Shown here piece by piece: positions 1-10,800 of a stretch of 64,000 nt of DNA (positions within the stretch are counted from its first letter, which is position 1; each line of letters opens with the position of its first letter). The notes under the pieces are model-generated. The model saw nothing but the letters and a program-made list of their open reading frames with translations. It had not been told where the DNA came from and ran no database searches. The DNA is from Hyposmocoma kahamanoa (lineage: Eukaryota > Arthropoda > Insecta > Lepidoptera > Cosmopterigidae). A program made the translations under genes and the position numbers. Location: positions 5,284,330 to 5,348,329 of the forward strand of contig NW_020653713.1 of the NCBI RefSeq assembly GCF_003589595.1, written 5' to 3'.

Positions 1-685
1 TACTTGAATTTTCAATTTGTATTGCCGATGTAGAGAATATAATTATTAACAAGGTAAATGACCTGGACACGCAATTTCAAATACCTTGTTTACCTTATTT
101 AAAAGCACCTGTCCAAAATATAACATTTTAAGTGCTTTTAATACATTTTTTATCTAAATCTTCAATATTATTCTAGTTAGTGAATTAATGAAAAATATAA
201 ATACCTAATGAACACGTGTAATTGTTAGGATTCTATTAATAGAATTATAGATAATAGATTCTCATCAGAATTGTCACCATGTTGTCGGTTGTCACTCTGA
301 CCACGTAAGAAAGTAATGGGTAACCCTGCCACTTCACGCACACATTTGCGTGTGTGCAGATAGCGCCTTGCTGTATGCAGCAGTAGTAGGTAAATAACTT
401 TCGATCGTTGTATGGAGTGTCCGGGGTGTGCTAAAACGACCCCTTGTAACTCTTTGTTTACATAAATAATTATGAAGAGTCAAGTATAAAAATTCACACT
501 TAAGTCGCAGGTTACATAATAGTGTAAGTTAGTTGTTATGCTCTTTATTTATATGCAATTATAATGTGTTTCAAATTTTTTTATACTAATTTAAATAAGA
601 AAATTAAGATTCTTAAAATGAATAATTAAAATACTTTGAAAGTTTCTGTATACTTGTCTTGTCCTATGTGTATTTAACATAAATA
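1..685. other. A+T-rich intergenic DNA, nothing recognised
   Basis: No open frame of note on either strand and no repeat family that recurs elsewhere in the window. Confidence 0.5.
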
Positions 686-689
686 AGGT

Positions 690-965
690 ACTCACTTCGA
701 GTTCTTAGGTTTTCGCGATTGTTACATAGGAAATGAAACTATTTATTCGGATCTAAGTCGCGTATGTTTTTTCAAACAAACCAACGTTTCGGGCCCTTTA
801 CAGGTTTGGTTTTTTTTATAATCACGTAACGGGACGAACGAGTAGCTCATGTGGCAGTACTACCCTGGATACTCTTTTATAAGGAGCTCTACTACTACTT
901 AAAAAAACGCGTATATTCGCTTGAATAAACAAATATACGAGATTTAGATCCGTAAACATAGTTTA
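690..965. repeat. Penelope pLTR scraps flanking a SINE-A remnant
   Basis: Positions 690-808 match the terminal repeat (pLTR) of the Penelope-like element at 32.8-36.1 kb, including the 'ttcttaggttttcgcgattg' block and the 'caacgtttcgggccctttac' block, in the orientation of a minus-strand element. Positions 813-900 are a shortened SINE-A copy (gggacgaac near 832; aaggagctctactactact near 881). About 901-965 is again pLTR but in the opposite orientation, so two pLTR pieces face each other across the SINE remnant. Confidence 0.6.
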
Positions 966-1497
966 ATTTTCTTTATACTACTTATATTCAAGAATATAAT
1001 TGAATAACAAATGCTGTCCTTTTCTTTCTCCCGAAGCCAGTAGGTATATCTAAAACACAAATTAATGTACCTAGATCTAAGTTAACAATGTCGCAATACA
1101 GTAAACTTGAATATGAAAAAATGATATACACGAAATATACTCCTATCAGCTATATAACAAACGTCTTTATTAAAAAATAAAACACTTGGAACGCATGGTC
1201 TATTTTTTCTACATAAAGTTTTCGTTCAACAAAATGCGTCTGAGAAAATTATAAAAACCTTAATACTCTCCTAGACCTGAGTTTATTCCGTCAAATGGAG
1301 CGGAAATCAAATTGGAAAAACCACAAACTGTTATTGAAGTCGCAATATCCTGTGCAGACTGGTTTCCATACAGTTTTCAAGTTATGAAACTAGACGTGTG
1401 TGGGAACAGTATTAGTTAGATTGAAGGTATATCAACACTATTCATAATTATATCAAGTTTTTAAGTTTTTGTGAAAGTTATACATAAATAAAACAAT
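966..1497. other. intergenic, nothing recognised
   Basis: A+T-rich, with no coding signal or repeat match seen. Confidence 0.4.
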
Positions 1498-1572
1498 TTT
1501 TTTCGGATCCAACATCTTTTTAAACAAGCCAATGTTTCTGGCTCTTCACAAGTCCCATGGTCACTGCTCATA
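1498..1572 (-). repeat. Penelope pLTR fragment, diverged
   Basis: Carries the pLTR order: cggat, then aaacaagccaatgtttctgg, then acaagtcccatggtcact. It is more diverged than the copies at 32.8 and 35.9 kb. It ends close to the start of the 1.6-2.1 kb repeat. Confidence 0.5.
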
Positions 1573-1599
1573 AATATGTACACTCCCGGACATATAATT

Positions 1600-2130
1600 T
1601 ATGGCTAAAAATTATTATTCTGCATTGCTAAATAAATACCCTTCGTACTACCAACAAAAACATCTCAAATAAAATGCAGTAATACACCGCAAATCCTGCA
1701 CTTAAAAAGCACTAATGAAATTTTTGGTGTACTTGGATAAATATGATAATATTCCGTTTGAGTGGTTCTAACGTTTACCATAAAATCACTCCTTAAAGTA
1801 TAGTTTATAAACATTTATATTCAGGGTAAACTTAAAAAACGCTACTTACGGTTTGTTTTCAATAAATAAACATCGAAATCACAAGCCCAAACAATAACAC
1901 ACACGATTGTCGTGATGTATTTTTGAAGGTGTTTATTTTTTTTAAATGACAGACCCAGGCATTAAAAACTTTATGGTTTGCTAGAGTAGTTACCAAAATA
2001 GCAATTAATATTAGTTCTTTTACCTGTCATAACTTCGATATCCGATAAATCGGTATAAAATCATCACCGGCACCTCTAGGTGTGGTATGCGTCTACGGCT
2101 CCATGTATCGCGTGAGCGGTTATAGGGCTA
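1600..2130 (-). repeat. 0.5-kb repeat, inverted copy of 37.21-37.75 kb
   Basis: This block is, base for base with scattered differences, the reverse complement of about 37,215-37,745. Shared landmarks are 'gcggtgtattactgcatttt' on the 37-kb copy, the block around the start-like 'taccctgaatataaatgttt', and 'ataccgatttatcggatatc'. The end at 2,110-2,130 (cgcgtgagcgg) corresponds to the terminal inverted repeat of the 37-kb copy. The other end stops at about 1,606 without its terminal repeat, so this copy is truncated. No protein is encoded. Confidence 0.75.
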
Positions 2131-2227
2131 GAACACAAAAATATTGCCATAATCGAAGAAAAACCTGTGAAGAGGCTGACCTCCTTCATACCTTTTTATC
2201 ACCCTCTTTACTGGTTCCTGGCCACAA

Positions 2228-2350
2228 ACTTTTTAACTGACTTGAAAAGGAGGAAGATTATTGTTGTGTGTTTGTTATGCTATTGCTCCGGCAATATATT
2301 TTGTGAGCCGATTTTAATGATTTTTTTTTTGTTGGGAAGAACCCTCTTGC
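2228..2350 (+). repeat. family B interspersed repeat
   Basis: Starts with an aaccgacttc-like end (taactgacttgaaaaggagg) and continues to 'gagccgattttaatgatttt' and a 'gttgggaagaaccctct' end, in the same order as the copies at 8.3, 10.2, 24.1 and 58.6 kb. The open frame across 2,167-2,487 is made of this repeat and uses a non-ATG start, so it is not called as a gene. Confidence 0.6.
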
Positions 2351-4480
2351 CTTTCTCTGCCGCAATATTGGTCGCATTTAAATTTGTCGCCGGGCGTAGA
2401 CCGGGCGTGACCGCTGCGTCGATCAAATTCAAACCAGACTCGCCTGCGTGCACGGGACGCTCATTTAAGTTAAAACGTAAAAGCTAAATAAATAGAGCGT
2501 ATTTTGCCATGACAGTTAGATCATGCGATCGCCCCGCGGGGTGAGCGCGGTGAAATTCGTGTCAACTATATGGTTTTCACTAAACCTGTGCAATTAAAAC
2601 ACTAAAAACTAAAATTTGTTTCCGTAATTATGTTTTGTGGGGTTTGACAGGTTCAAAAAAAAAACACCCTCATTTCAACTGACATTTTTTATAATTTTGA
2701 TGATGAGTCTCTTTTCGGCTCTGTACTCGCCAGTCTTTTGTTTATGTAATTATCGTAATTTGTGTAATTCTTAAAGTTATTAATACAAAATTACACGAGC
2801 AAATTCCTGAAATTTTCCTTTTGTGCGGTTGTATTAAATTTTGGTAAACAACCATTTGATATGTTCATGGGATTTTTATTACCGATTGTACTTAGCCATA
2901 GATTTTATCTATAAATAATCTCTTGAATGTACAGTCTCGCTTGGAAATTGCCTTGTATGGTAGTGAATGCCCAAACGCGAGAATTTTCGCTTCCAGCACG
3001 TACCATTGCCATATAAGGTAATGTTCCACGTCTAAACACAGAGGACTGCCTATAAAAGCCTTAAAAATTATTTCTCGGTTTATTCTTTCTCGTGCCTATA
3101 TGGTTAAGTTTTCGTCTATCCCTTTAGTAAGTGTTTTCATACGTATTTAAAGTGTTTCTTGCTCGAATGAGTTTGTTAATATATTGCCTTAATTTTTCTT
3201 AACCCTATAATGCTCCCTCCTAACTAAGAGTGCAATAACTAAGTCAAACCTGTTTTCAAGAAAAACGTGGTTTAAGAAAATAATTTAAAATTTACAGCGA
3301 CATGGCATATATCAATAGAAAGGTAAAAGAATGTAGAATTGTAAGGTGACATGTTTATATATGTATGTGAAGGTTATGTATGATAATATTTCAAAAATAT
3401 ACGTTTGTTTAGTAACTGCTCTAGTAACACAAATGATCCTCCTAACCATAAGCCGTTATACTCTACCCTAGATACTGCACTTATTATTAGATAATTATCG
3501 TACTGCGAATTTATCTAGAAACTACATATTCAAAAACAAATTAATAATAATATATATAATAAATAACTGCAATATCTATTAAGTTACTGCAGTTTTTGCT
3601 AAAAATACTTATATATATTTTCTAATGTTTTATACAGTCGAAACTCACAATTTGTTAGTATTTTGCTTACTAAACATCGACGTAAAATGGCAGCATGCTG
3701 CATTGCTTGAGGTTTTTGAGAGTATCGGTAGCCTAATTCCCTCCCTTCACTTTTTTCTTTCCTCTTTTCTGGCTTCCTCCCTTCTGTAGTGCTAGCAACG
3801 ACTGAGTAATGCCACTGGTATTACAAGCGTACATGATAGGCTACCCACACATGATAGGAGTCCCACTGTTTATTGCACACACAACTGCTTATTCAAGGGA
3901 TACATGATTTCTATTTCTATTTTCCAAGTCAGACAAAGTGTTAATTGGATTGGGAATATAAAGAGATGATAAATTATAGTATTATTATATAGATATATTA
4001 ATTTCGTACGTTTATAAAATTAGAATGAAACAAAGAAAATTCCTCTATTATGTATTTGTTCAAATCCCAGATATATTATTCCCAGATATGTGAACCCTTA
4101 ATCACATTTCGATTGGCAATAAACAATAGAAATAAGATCAAACCTTGCCTTATATTGAAGTTAGTTAAAGTTCAGTGTCCTTATTACAATTACTTAGTTG
4201 AGGAACTACAATTTGAGAACACGGTTCTTTATTAAAGAACTGTATTGTTATTATTAATGCTGTGTCAACTGCTATAACATTCAGTCTTCTCTGATTAATT
4301 ATTTTACTTGAGATTAACTTTATATGTAAAAAAAAAACATTTTCACAGGTATTCATAAATATTACGCATTACGCACAGAAAGCGGACGACGCACAGAGGA
4401 GTATTTCACCTCAAAAGTTGCTCAAAATGAGTTTGTGATTTTTATCGATTTGACATGTAATAAAAAGCAGTTTAAAGTTA
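2351..4480. other. A+T-rich intergenic stretch
   Basis: No gene or transposon protein is recognised. The one structured part is the TGCA-containing motif at 3,471-3,604, listed separately. A pyrimidine-rich tract lies at 3,740-3,785. Confidence 0.4.
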
Positions 4481-5665
4481 TATTGTATTCAAAACACATA
4501 TTTTTCGTTGGATTGAAAATTAATTGAAAAAAATATAATATTAATGGGATTCGTCGTCGTAAGACCCATCGTCATCTTCATTATACCTAAGTTGATGTTC
4601 GTCCGATGCTTCTGGCAGCAGAACTTCCTATGTCTCACTGGAGAAAAATTTACTTTTTTCCGTGGTATTAGCATTGTACTGTTTAAAAAAGGATCAGAAT
4701 TTAACAAAAGTCTGTGTAAAATGTACCTGCGGGACTTTTTTATTTGAAAACATTATCAAGAATAACTAAGTTTCAAGTTACACATGAAATCACAAAAAAG
4801 TTAACTAGGCCTAATATACATAATCTTGTGTGAATATAGTGATTACAAGAAAACGTTATTTTTTATTGTGGAATGTATACGGTAAGAAATATCACTTTAT
4901 CAAATGCAATCCGGAAAATATAATTTTAAATTAAAGTACGTACCTTCCTCATCAATAGTGATTACAAAATTTTCACCATACATAAACACAGATTTGGGTT
5001 GAAAGATTACGTTTAAACAGGAGCGCTGAAATTCCCATTTAGTGGTGTAGCGGTTATTAAGCTTTAACGATGCACGTTTTGTAGATGAATTTAACAAAAT
5101 TTTTGTAATAAACTTTTGATCGATTTTTGCTTAGAAACACACCTCTGTGCGGTGACTGATTACCACTAGCTTAGAGACATCTTCTCACCAATTATACCTG
5201 CAGTATCTATACGAGTTATTACAGTTTTATTAGAATTGCAACTACAAAATATTATATATTTCCATAAAATAACTGCAGTATCTAATAGATATTGCACTTA
5301 TAATTAGCTCTAAGATTTTGTAAAACATAAATAAAATAAGTGCAGTAACTATTAGATACTGCGTTTATTGCTAGAATTCTATCGCCATTGACTCAAATTT
5401 GGCTCAAAAATTATATAGTAACTAATCTTACTGCACTTTAAATTAACAAATGTTATATATTGTACTAAATTACTACAGTTTCACTTCCTGTATTACAGGG
5501 TGCCCATGGGAATTTTGATACGTGAGTTAGAGCCAAATATAGATCTTGTTTTGGTGTTAACGATTATGTACTTAACTCAATGTCGTCAAAAATGCTAGTT
5601 ACTGCACTTTCCATTAGGACGGCAGAATATGTAAATTAGAATGCCTCAACGTAATGCAGTATAGT
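3471..5665. repeat. dispersed ~32-bp ATAAGTGCA...TACTGCAGTTA motif cluster
   Basis: A quasi-palindromic unit, roughly ATAAGTGCA-RTAWCTATTAGA-TACTGCAGTTA, recurs. It is minus-strand at about 5,268-5,299 and plus-strand at about 5,337-5,369. Diverged copies lie at 3,562-3,600 and 5,196-5,240. Half-units (TACTGCAC/GTGCAGTA) occur at 3,471, 3,501, 5,430, 5,598 and 5,651. Units vary in orientation and spacing, so this is not a simple tandem satellite. Function unknown. Confidence 0.5.
4530..5129 (-). pseudogene. two exon-like segments, possible gene remnant
   Basis: I do not recognise the protein. On the minus strand 5,129-4,944 stays open for 61 codons. It is preceded by an acceptor-like tgtgtttctaag and followed by a strong donor (GAGGAAG|GTACGT). 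The translation includes KWEFQRSCLNVIF and VFMYGENFVITIDEE. Further down the same strand, about 4,640-4,530, one frame reads an acidic, C-terminus-like tail (EVLLPEASDEHQ ... NEDDDGSYDDESH, stop). It is preceded by a pyrimidine tract and 'aaacag' but carries an in-frame TAG and does not match the phase of the upstream donor. It could be a decayed gene, a real gene with an unseen exon between, or chance. No upstream exon was found. Confidence 0.28.
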
Positions 5666-5818
5666 CATTTATTTAAACGTAGTAGAAATTGAGCCATGTT
5701 CATTTGCAGCTGTTATTATTCTCATCAGGACGCGTCGCGACCGGTGATCTTTAGTGAACGCTTGTTCATACATTTTTTTTTAATTCCAGGGCTTTATCGC
5801 CGGGCCAGACTCGACGTC

Positions 5819-6250
5819 CTATTCCCGGGCTACCTTGCTCCGCGCTCCTATCACCCGTCTACCTGCTTCACGCCCAACCTGTTGAACAAAACGATGAGCG
5901 CGCTGAATGTCATCCAACTTCAATTCAGGCATATCCAGCTTTACACCAATGTTAACAGCCACCTGAACACATTTCTCATTTTTGGCTTCTGGTATACCAT
6001 GGATTAACAGCATATTACGCCTGGATCTTGTCTCCGTTTCATCACACTCCGTCATGAGCAAGTTCGTTTGGCTCTGGAGGTTTCTAAGTGCAGACAATGC
6101 GAACAACTGGAACTGCATAAATTCCTGGGCCAAGTTGCCGATGGTGATACTACCGCAGGGTGCCATCTTCTTTAGTTTCTCTTCGAATGCAGTCATTCGG
6201 GCTGAAAAGGACTGTGATAGTGCTTCCACAGTGTCTTTGATACTCTCCAT
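5819..6250 (-). pseudogene. non-LTR retrotransposon ORF1 fragment
   Basis: A 143-residue frame starts at an ATG with a reasonable context (cttcactATGGAG). The N-terminal ~30 residues are heptad-like (IKDTVEALSQSFSARMTAFE), as in coiled-coil ORF1 proteins. Then RRNMLLIHGIPE, KNEKCV and DDIQRAHR resemble the RNA-binding, RRM-like part of ORF1 proteins of insect LINEs (inference from the motif pattern). The frame ends soon after RAHR with altered residues. No downstream ORF2 is attached, so this is an isolated, 3'-deleted fragment. Upstream bases 6,251-6,420 may be its 5' UTR. The plus-strand frames overlapping it are shadows. Confidence 0.6.
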
Positions 6251-6269
6251 AGTGAAGTGTTTGAAGTGA

Positions 6270-7180
6270 TATGTTGTGTTTAGGAGTAAAAGTGAGGATT
6301 CTAGATTGCTAACAGGTACTTGAGTCTAAACTTTCATAATATACTATAATATGGCTTTAATTCCATATAATAACTATTTATTTTAATTAAAATAAATACT
6401 ACAACAACAAACACGACTTCCGAGTAGGAGGTCTACCCCCAAAAAAAAAGCACCTGGGGGCTGCCACCTGCATTCTCCCAGCATCTTGCTCCGCGCTCTT
6501 GAGTGCTCCGCGCATCCGAACGACTCTCGGCGTCCGTGATCACTGTATGGGACGGGACGTTTTACGCAAGTGGCCTACCTAGTGAGCGACCATTTCCGTT
6601 GTGCTCACCCCTGAGCTTTAAAAAACCGATGAAATATAAGTTTTCAATCAATGGGCAATTTGCATATTTTGGGATAAAAGTGAATTTAATAACTAATAAC
6701 GCGTCAGTTGAAAACCAAAATTTTGCAGGTCTTCTGTAATACTCTGTAAGAGACAGAAATACATATCTCCGCATACAAATTATAAACAAAGTGAGATATT
6801 TTATTCTTAAATAATTATTAAACATATAGATAAAGTACATCATATCGTGTAATACATTAGAATATTTTTTAGACAATATCCTTAAATGTAATGTAATTTA
6901 TAGTAAATACCGGAACCACAGGTTTTCCCGCTCCTCCTATGGTGACTCGGCTCAACAGGGTGGATTCATAACATTTATTATTAGTCGGTAGGTCAAATCA
7001 TTAAGGCCATCACGACTTTTATTTTTTATTTGAAATATAGGAAAATCCCAGTTTAGGCTCCTGTCTCTCAAAAATTTTAATAGTTACAGTCTATTATTTA
7101 CTTATGTACGAGTGTACCTACGTTTTAATGTATTTTATTCACTCAGACAACTAGATCCACAGTTTGTAAGTACTTTACTA
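6270..7180. other. intergenic, mostly unrecognised
   Basis: 6,440-6,600 is G+C-richer (gcaccTGGGGGctgcc, ctccgcgctcttgagtgctc) and shares 'cttgctccgcgctc' with 5,836-5,849. It may be more of the same retrotransposon leader. The rest is A+T-rich with no call. Confidence 0.3.
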
Positions 7181-7229
7181 TTTCTGTGTTAGTATACATA
7201 TTTCACACAGGACAAAGTATTGTTATCAC

Positions 7230-7330
7230 TAATCGTTCCGAAATATCGGGAAAACAAATAACGTACACACTCAACATATATAGTGATAATCATTTAGTGA
7301 ATAACCACGAAAGCCTTAAAATCTATAAAA
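7230..7330 (+). repeat. fragment related to the 59.66-60.05 kb foldback element
   Basis: Contains cgttccgaaatatcgggaaa (7,235-7,254) and 'tagtgataatcatttagtga' followed by ataaccacgaaagcc (7,281-7,315). Both also occur at 59.70 kb (inverted) and 60.04-60.10 kb, so it is another copy of that family. Confidence 0.55.
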
Positions 7331-7628
7331 TCTTGGTAATTAAGTGTTGCATTATTAAGCACACACCTCTTACGGCTATCGTCATCAGGAGGCTGTTAGT
7401 GCTAATACGTATTCTGGTCAAAAGCGATGCCGTCTTCTTCCGCAACACAGCATTAAAGCCAGCCACTCGCGCTTCAACATGGTGGACGCACTGTATAAAC
7501 GTGGTAGCCCCAACATCGCCCTGAACACGTTGTTGTACTGGCGAACAGCGCGAGCGTTCCGAACAGCTCACCCACAATACTCCCGAGTAGAGCGAAGTCC
7601 AGTATGCTCTAAAGAGCGTTATTTTCAA
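7323..7628 (-). pseudogene. non-LTR reverse transcriptase C-terminal fragment
   Basis: The 101-residue frame begins KITLFRAYWTSLYSGVLW and ends with EARVAGFNAVLRKKTASLL. The same ordered motifs occur in the open frame at 57,090-57,376 (KITLFKAYCQSFY ... EARVDGFNAIIRKKRASLL), so both are one LINE family. This is the segment C-terminal to the reverse-transcriptase fingers and palm of CR1/jockey-like elements. The middle (about residues 24-50) does not match its sister and looks frame-shifted. There is no catalytic core, so it is a relic. Confidence 0.65.
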
Positions 7629-7924
7629 CGTTTTGCAAAATAAATAGATATTATTATTGTTTATTAATATTCATAATCTGTTAATTCGATACGCAAGCTA
7701 ATTACTTTTACTCCAGTTATCATCTTAATAAGTATTTAATTTTATATTTTATTCCGAAAATTCTAGAAGTTATTAGCAGTGGGTTGCAGACGCCTTAATT
7801 AAGTTAAAGAGATTCTTAATGACAGTTATTCGAATAAGTTTGGTTTAATATTGTATAATTATGTTTATAATGTATAAACACGAATACAAAATTAATTACA
7901 ATTAAAATTACATAGGATTTGTCA

Positions 7925-8085
7925 ACTTACGCCTCAGGTTGAGGGTACGCCGTAGTACTGCCCCTCAGATCTTTGAAGTTTAAAGCTCTGAGTGGCACTG
8001 CAACTTCTATGGACAGGCATATTGCTTACCAACAATAGGCACGATTTGTTCATTCAGTCACTTGGTATTATAAAAATAAAGTTTC
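7925..8085 (+). repeat. SINE-A copy, 3' half
   Basis: SINE-A is a ~280-300 bp family with an A-rich 3' end. It runs from gtagagctccttgtgaaag through 'ttctgccgccaagcagtaat', 'ggtgctggtgaaattacagg' and 'cagatctttgcgatttaaag' to 'ggcgcacgacttgttcgtcc' and gtcacttggtattataaaaa. This copy holds only the 3' part. Confidence 0.75.
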
Positions 8086-8129
8086 ATTATAGAAAAATAA
8101 ATATTTTTGTGTGGAAATTATGACCTTAG

Positions 8130-8215
8130 TGGCCCAAATTGCACTGTGTGCGCTGAATGAGGTGGTACCGGGTTCGATTTCCAATCAGTTTGCGAAATCA
8201 TCGCATAACTTTCTC
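8130..8215 (+). repeat. tRNA-like SINE head remnant
   Basis: 'ccgggttcgatttcc' at about 8,168-8,182 is a B-box-like core (GGTTCGATTCC). The upstream part 'tggcccaaattgcac' is a poor A box. No cloverleaf closes, so this is not a tRNA gene. Confidence 0.3.
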
Positions 8216-8287
8216 AAACTAGTGTCTTTTAGCACAAACTAACTGAAATGCAAGAAAATTTAATACATTTATATATATATATACTTT

Positions 8288-8460
8288 TTTAACCGACTTC
8301 AAAAAAGGAGGAGGTTCTCAATTCGACTGTTTTTTTTGTATATATGTTACGCGATAACTCCGGTAATTGTAAACCTATTTTGGAAAGAGGGTATCTCCAT
8401 AGTGGTCCCATTTCATTTTGAAGAAAATCATCCACCTCTAAGGGTGGCTGATCACGCATG
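8288..8460 (+). repeat. family B interspersed repeat
   Basis: Begins 'ttaaccgacttcaaaaaagg' and continues with aggttctcaattcgactg, 'acgcgataactccggt', 'ggaaagagggtatct' and 'ccacctctaagggtgg', the full internal order of the family. Confidence 0.75.
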
Positions 8461-8773
8461 AACATTCATTTTTACAAATAGCGCCTAAATTTTACTTAAG
8501 GAACAATTATTTTAATGGTCGGTTTTGCTGTTCTCCAATTCAAGGCGTTTTTCTGTCTCAATATACTTTGAGTAGTTAGAACCGATTTTTATTATCTTCT
8601 GTTTCAAGTCCTATATAGTGGCGAACTAGGGGATATTTCAATAAAACTTGGCAAATAGACGTAATTATATATATTTTTTAAGTGCCAGCATTCATATAAT
8701 TATGTTCTGATAATAGCTGTACCTTTTAGTATGCACTTTTTATACTTTGTAACTTAAAAGTTCTATGAATAAA

Positions 8774-8799
8774 TTTATTATTTATTATTATTATTATTG
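8774..8799 (+). repeat. (ATT)n microsatellite
   Basis: Short ATT repeat just after 'ttctatgaataaatttatta'. It could be the 3' tail of an unrecognised non-LTR element lying upstream. Confidence 0.6.
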
Positions 8800-9599
8800 C
8801 AAGCCGATTTCACATAACATTTCCTTCATATTCCAATACATTTGGTTTATTACTGATTCTTGAAGTAATGCATCTAAAATCTGAATTAACAACCATGGCA
8901 AGAAATTGAACAAAAAAATAGAAGCTTTCTCCATCTCCTGAATAATCATCCTTTATAAGATACGTGTTTGAGGAAGTAAAGCGGAAAATAACTTTTCTAT
9001 ATGGGTTCTGGTCTGGGTCCATTGCTCTGTTACCTATAATACAACGAATTTCCTAGATAATTGCTATAATTGTCTGGCAAAAAGAACACGGCCTTATTTT
9101 TAGATCAAGCTCTGCTTTTGTGATCTAAGACTCTCTTGAAAGGTCAGTGCAGTCATTTACCTTCATACCCTTTTGTTGGCGACAGATCTTTTTCATACAT
9201 ATAGATCTTTTTTACTTTCTTTTTATGTAATTTCATTTTTCATTCAAAAAAAAAACAAAACTAATTCTGAGTATAAACGGAATTAGTTTTGGTTTTTTTT
9301 GTATTTTGAATTACATTTTTGTTTTATTGTTTTCTGGTTCGTTGTGAAGTGTGTTCAGTGTCTAACGTGTTTTGAATTTATTATTATCCTATCGTTTTTA
9401 CCTTTAATTAATACTCTTTAATTACACTCTTTCGTGATAAATTGTAGTCATTAACAGCATATACCAACTATACATGTATATCTATATAGATGTAATTCTT
9501 TGTCAATGCCTAACGTTCTTTAAATGCTACGTGTGTGTTTACACGTGGATAAAGCTGTTTTGTGTAGGTAAGATATAAACTGAAACATTTACTACTTTA
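8800..9599. other. intergenic, nothing recognised
   Basis: Short inverted stretch around 9,245-9,300 (aaaaaaaaacaaaactaatt / aattagttttggttttttt). No protein signal. Confidence 0.4.
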
Positions 9600-10150
9600 G
9601 TACTTGTAGAGCTTCTTGTGAAAGAGTTCGTCCAGGTACGTGACAGTACTTGTCACCTTACCTACTTCTGCCGTCAAGCAGTAATGAAAGCATTTCAGCG
9701 TTTCGGTTTTAAGGCCAAGGGTGCTGGTGAAATTACAGGCACATGGGACTTGTTTACTTTAGTTACTCGTTTAGCTCTTGCGTGTAGTTTCGAATTTTTC
9801 GAATATGCTTGAAATAAATATTGTGAATGATAAATGTGTACAAATGTTTATTTACAGAAATTCTTGCTTATTCTTCTCAGGGGAATCTGCTTTACGAATG
9901 AGCGGTAGAGTTAAATCAATGCGACAATTTCTAGTGTAATTTGCTTACCTATGAAATAAAGATTATTTAAGTGTGAGCTTGATTTTGAAGTTATGTCTCA
10001 GGGTGACGGGCGCAATTGCAGTGCCCTTCAGATCTTTGTGATTTAAATCTCTGTGTGGCACTGCATCTGTATGGACAGTCGTGTCGCTTACCACCAGGAT
10101 CATGATTTGTTCGCCCCGTTACTTGGTATCATAAGTAATTTAATCTCAGT
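9600..10150 (+). repeat. SINE-A copy interrupted by ~230 bp
   Basis: 9,600-9,757 is the 5' half (tagagcttcttgtgaaagag ... ggcacatgggacttgttta). 9,988-10,140 is the matching 3' half (ttatgtctcagggtgacggg ... cgttacttggtatcat). In intact copies these halves abut, so 9,758-9,987 is probably an insertion. It shows no terminal inverted repeat or known family. Confidence 0.6.
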
Positions 10151-10164
10151 ACACAGTACTAAAA

Positions 10165-10386
10165 AAAAATAACTCAAAATTCGTTCATCCCCTACTTTGC
10201 CTCCCTTAGATGGGGAATATTTTCTTCAAATGGGACCACTACTGAGGTACCCTCTTTCCAACAAAAAAATAATCATCAAAATCGGTTCACAAATAGTCAC
10301 AGCGTAGCGTTATCGCGTAAAAATACATAAAAAAACATACAGTCGAAGTGAGAACCTCCTCTTTTTTTTGAAGTCGGTTAAAAAGC
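10165..10386 (-). repeat. family B interspersed repeat
   Basis: Ends at 'tttgaagtcggttaaaaag', with 'cctctttccaacaaaaaaat', 'tcatcaaaatcggttcacaa' and 'tatcgcgtaaaaatacat' inside. Full-length by comparison with 24.1 and 58.6 kb. Confidence 0.75.
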
Positions 10387-10553
10387 ATAAAAGTTACAAT
10401 GAATTGTGTTTGTGTATACTTGTATTTCTGAATATTTTGTAATATTTTGGATTCTAAAACGATGACGTCCAATATTAATTGGAGTTTGATATCTACGGTC
10501 TGCTTGTAGAATACGTTCGAACTCGTCTTCTTAAGTCAGTAGTTTAATCAAAT

Positions 10554-10626
10554 CTAGACAGATTTCTTTTGGACAAAATATAATGAGGGCACTCATTATA
10601 CGTTGTCCAAAAGAAAGTCTGTCTAG
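10554..10626. repeat. 73-bp near-perfect hairpin
   Basis: Arm 1 (10,554-10,587, starting ctagacagatttcttttgga) and arm 2 (10,592-10,626, ending tccaaaagaaagtctgtcta-g) are reverse complements. There is one single-base indel and two mismatches. The loop is 4 nt. Confidence 0.85.
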
Positions 10627-10677
10627 TCAATCAGTCATTGTCGATGGAGTCTGGTCGCAACAAGGTCATTAATTATA

Positions 10678-10800
10678 GTAATGTGCCCGGTATCCAACCA
10701 GGTGGGTAATTCCCTGTACTATGAGTACCAGAGCAAAAGAATTCATTCTGGGACACTTAGACTAGAATCAGAATCAATTCAGAAAAGAACAGGGAATCGT
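10678..10800 (-). repeat. tRNA-type SINE body (SINE-G2), partial
   Basis: 'ttccctgtactatgagtacc-agagca' and 'caattcagaaaagaacaggg' match the SINE bodies at 22.70-22.75 plus 23.31 kb and at 53.1 kb. Confidence 0.5.

Noticed and set aside
2167..2487. 106-codon frame with hydrophobic stretches
   Set aside because: Uses a non-ATG start and reads through a family B repeat.
5696..6007. 103-codon plus-strand frame
   Set aside because: Antisense shadow of the retrotransposon ORF1 fragment.
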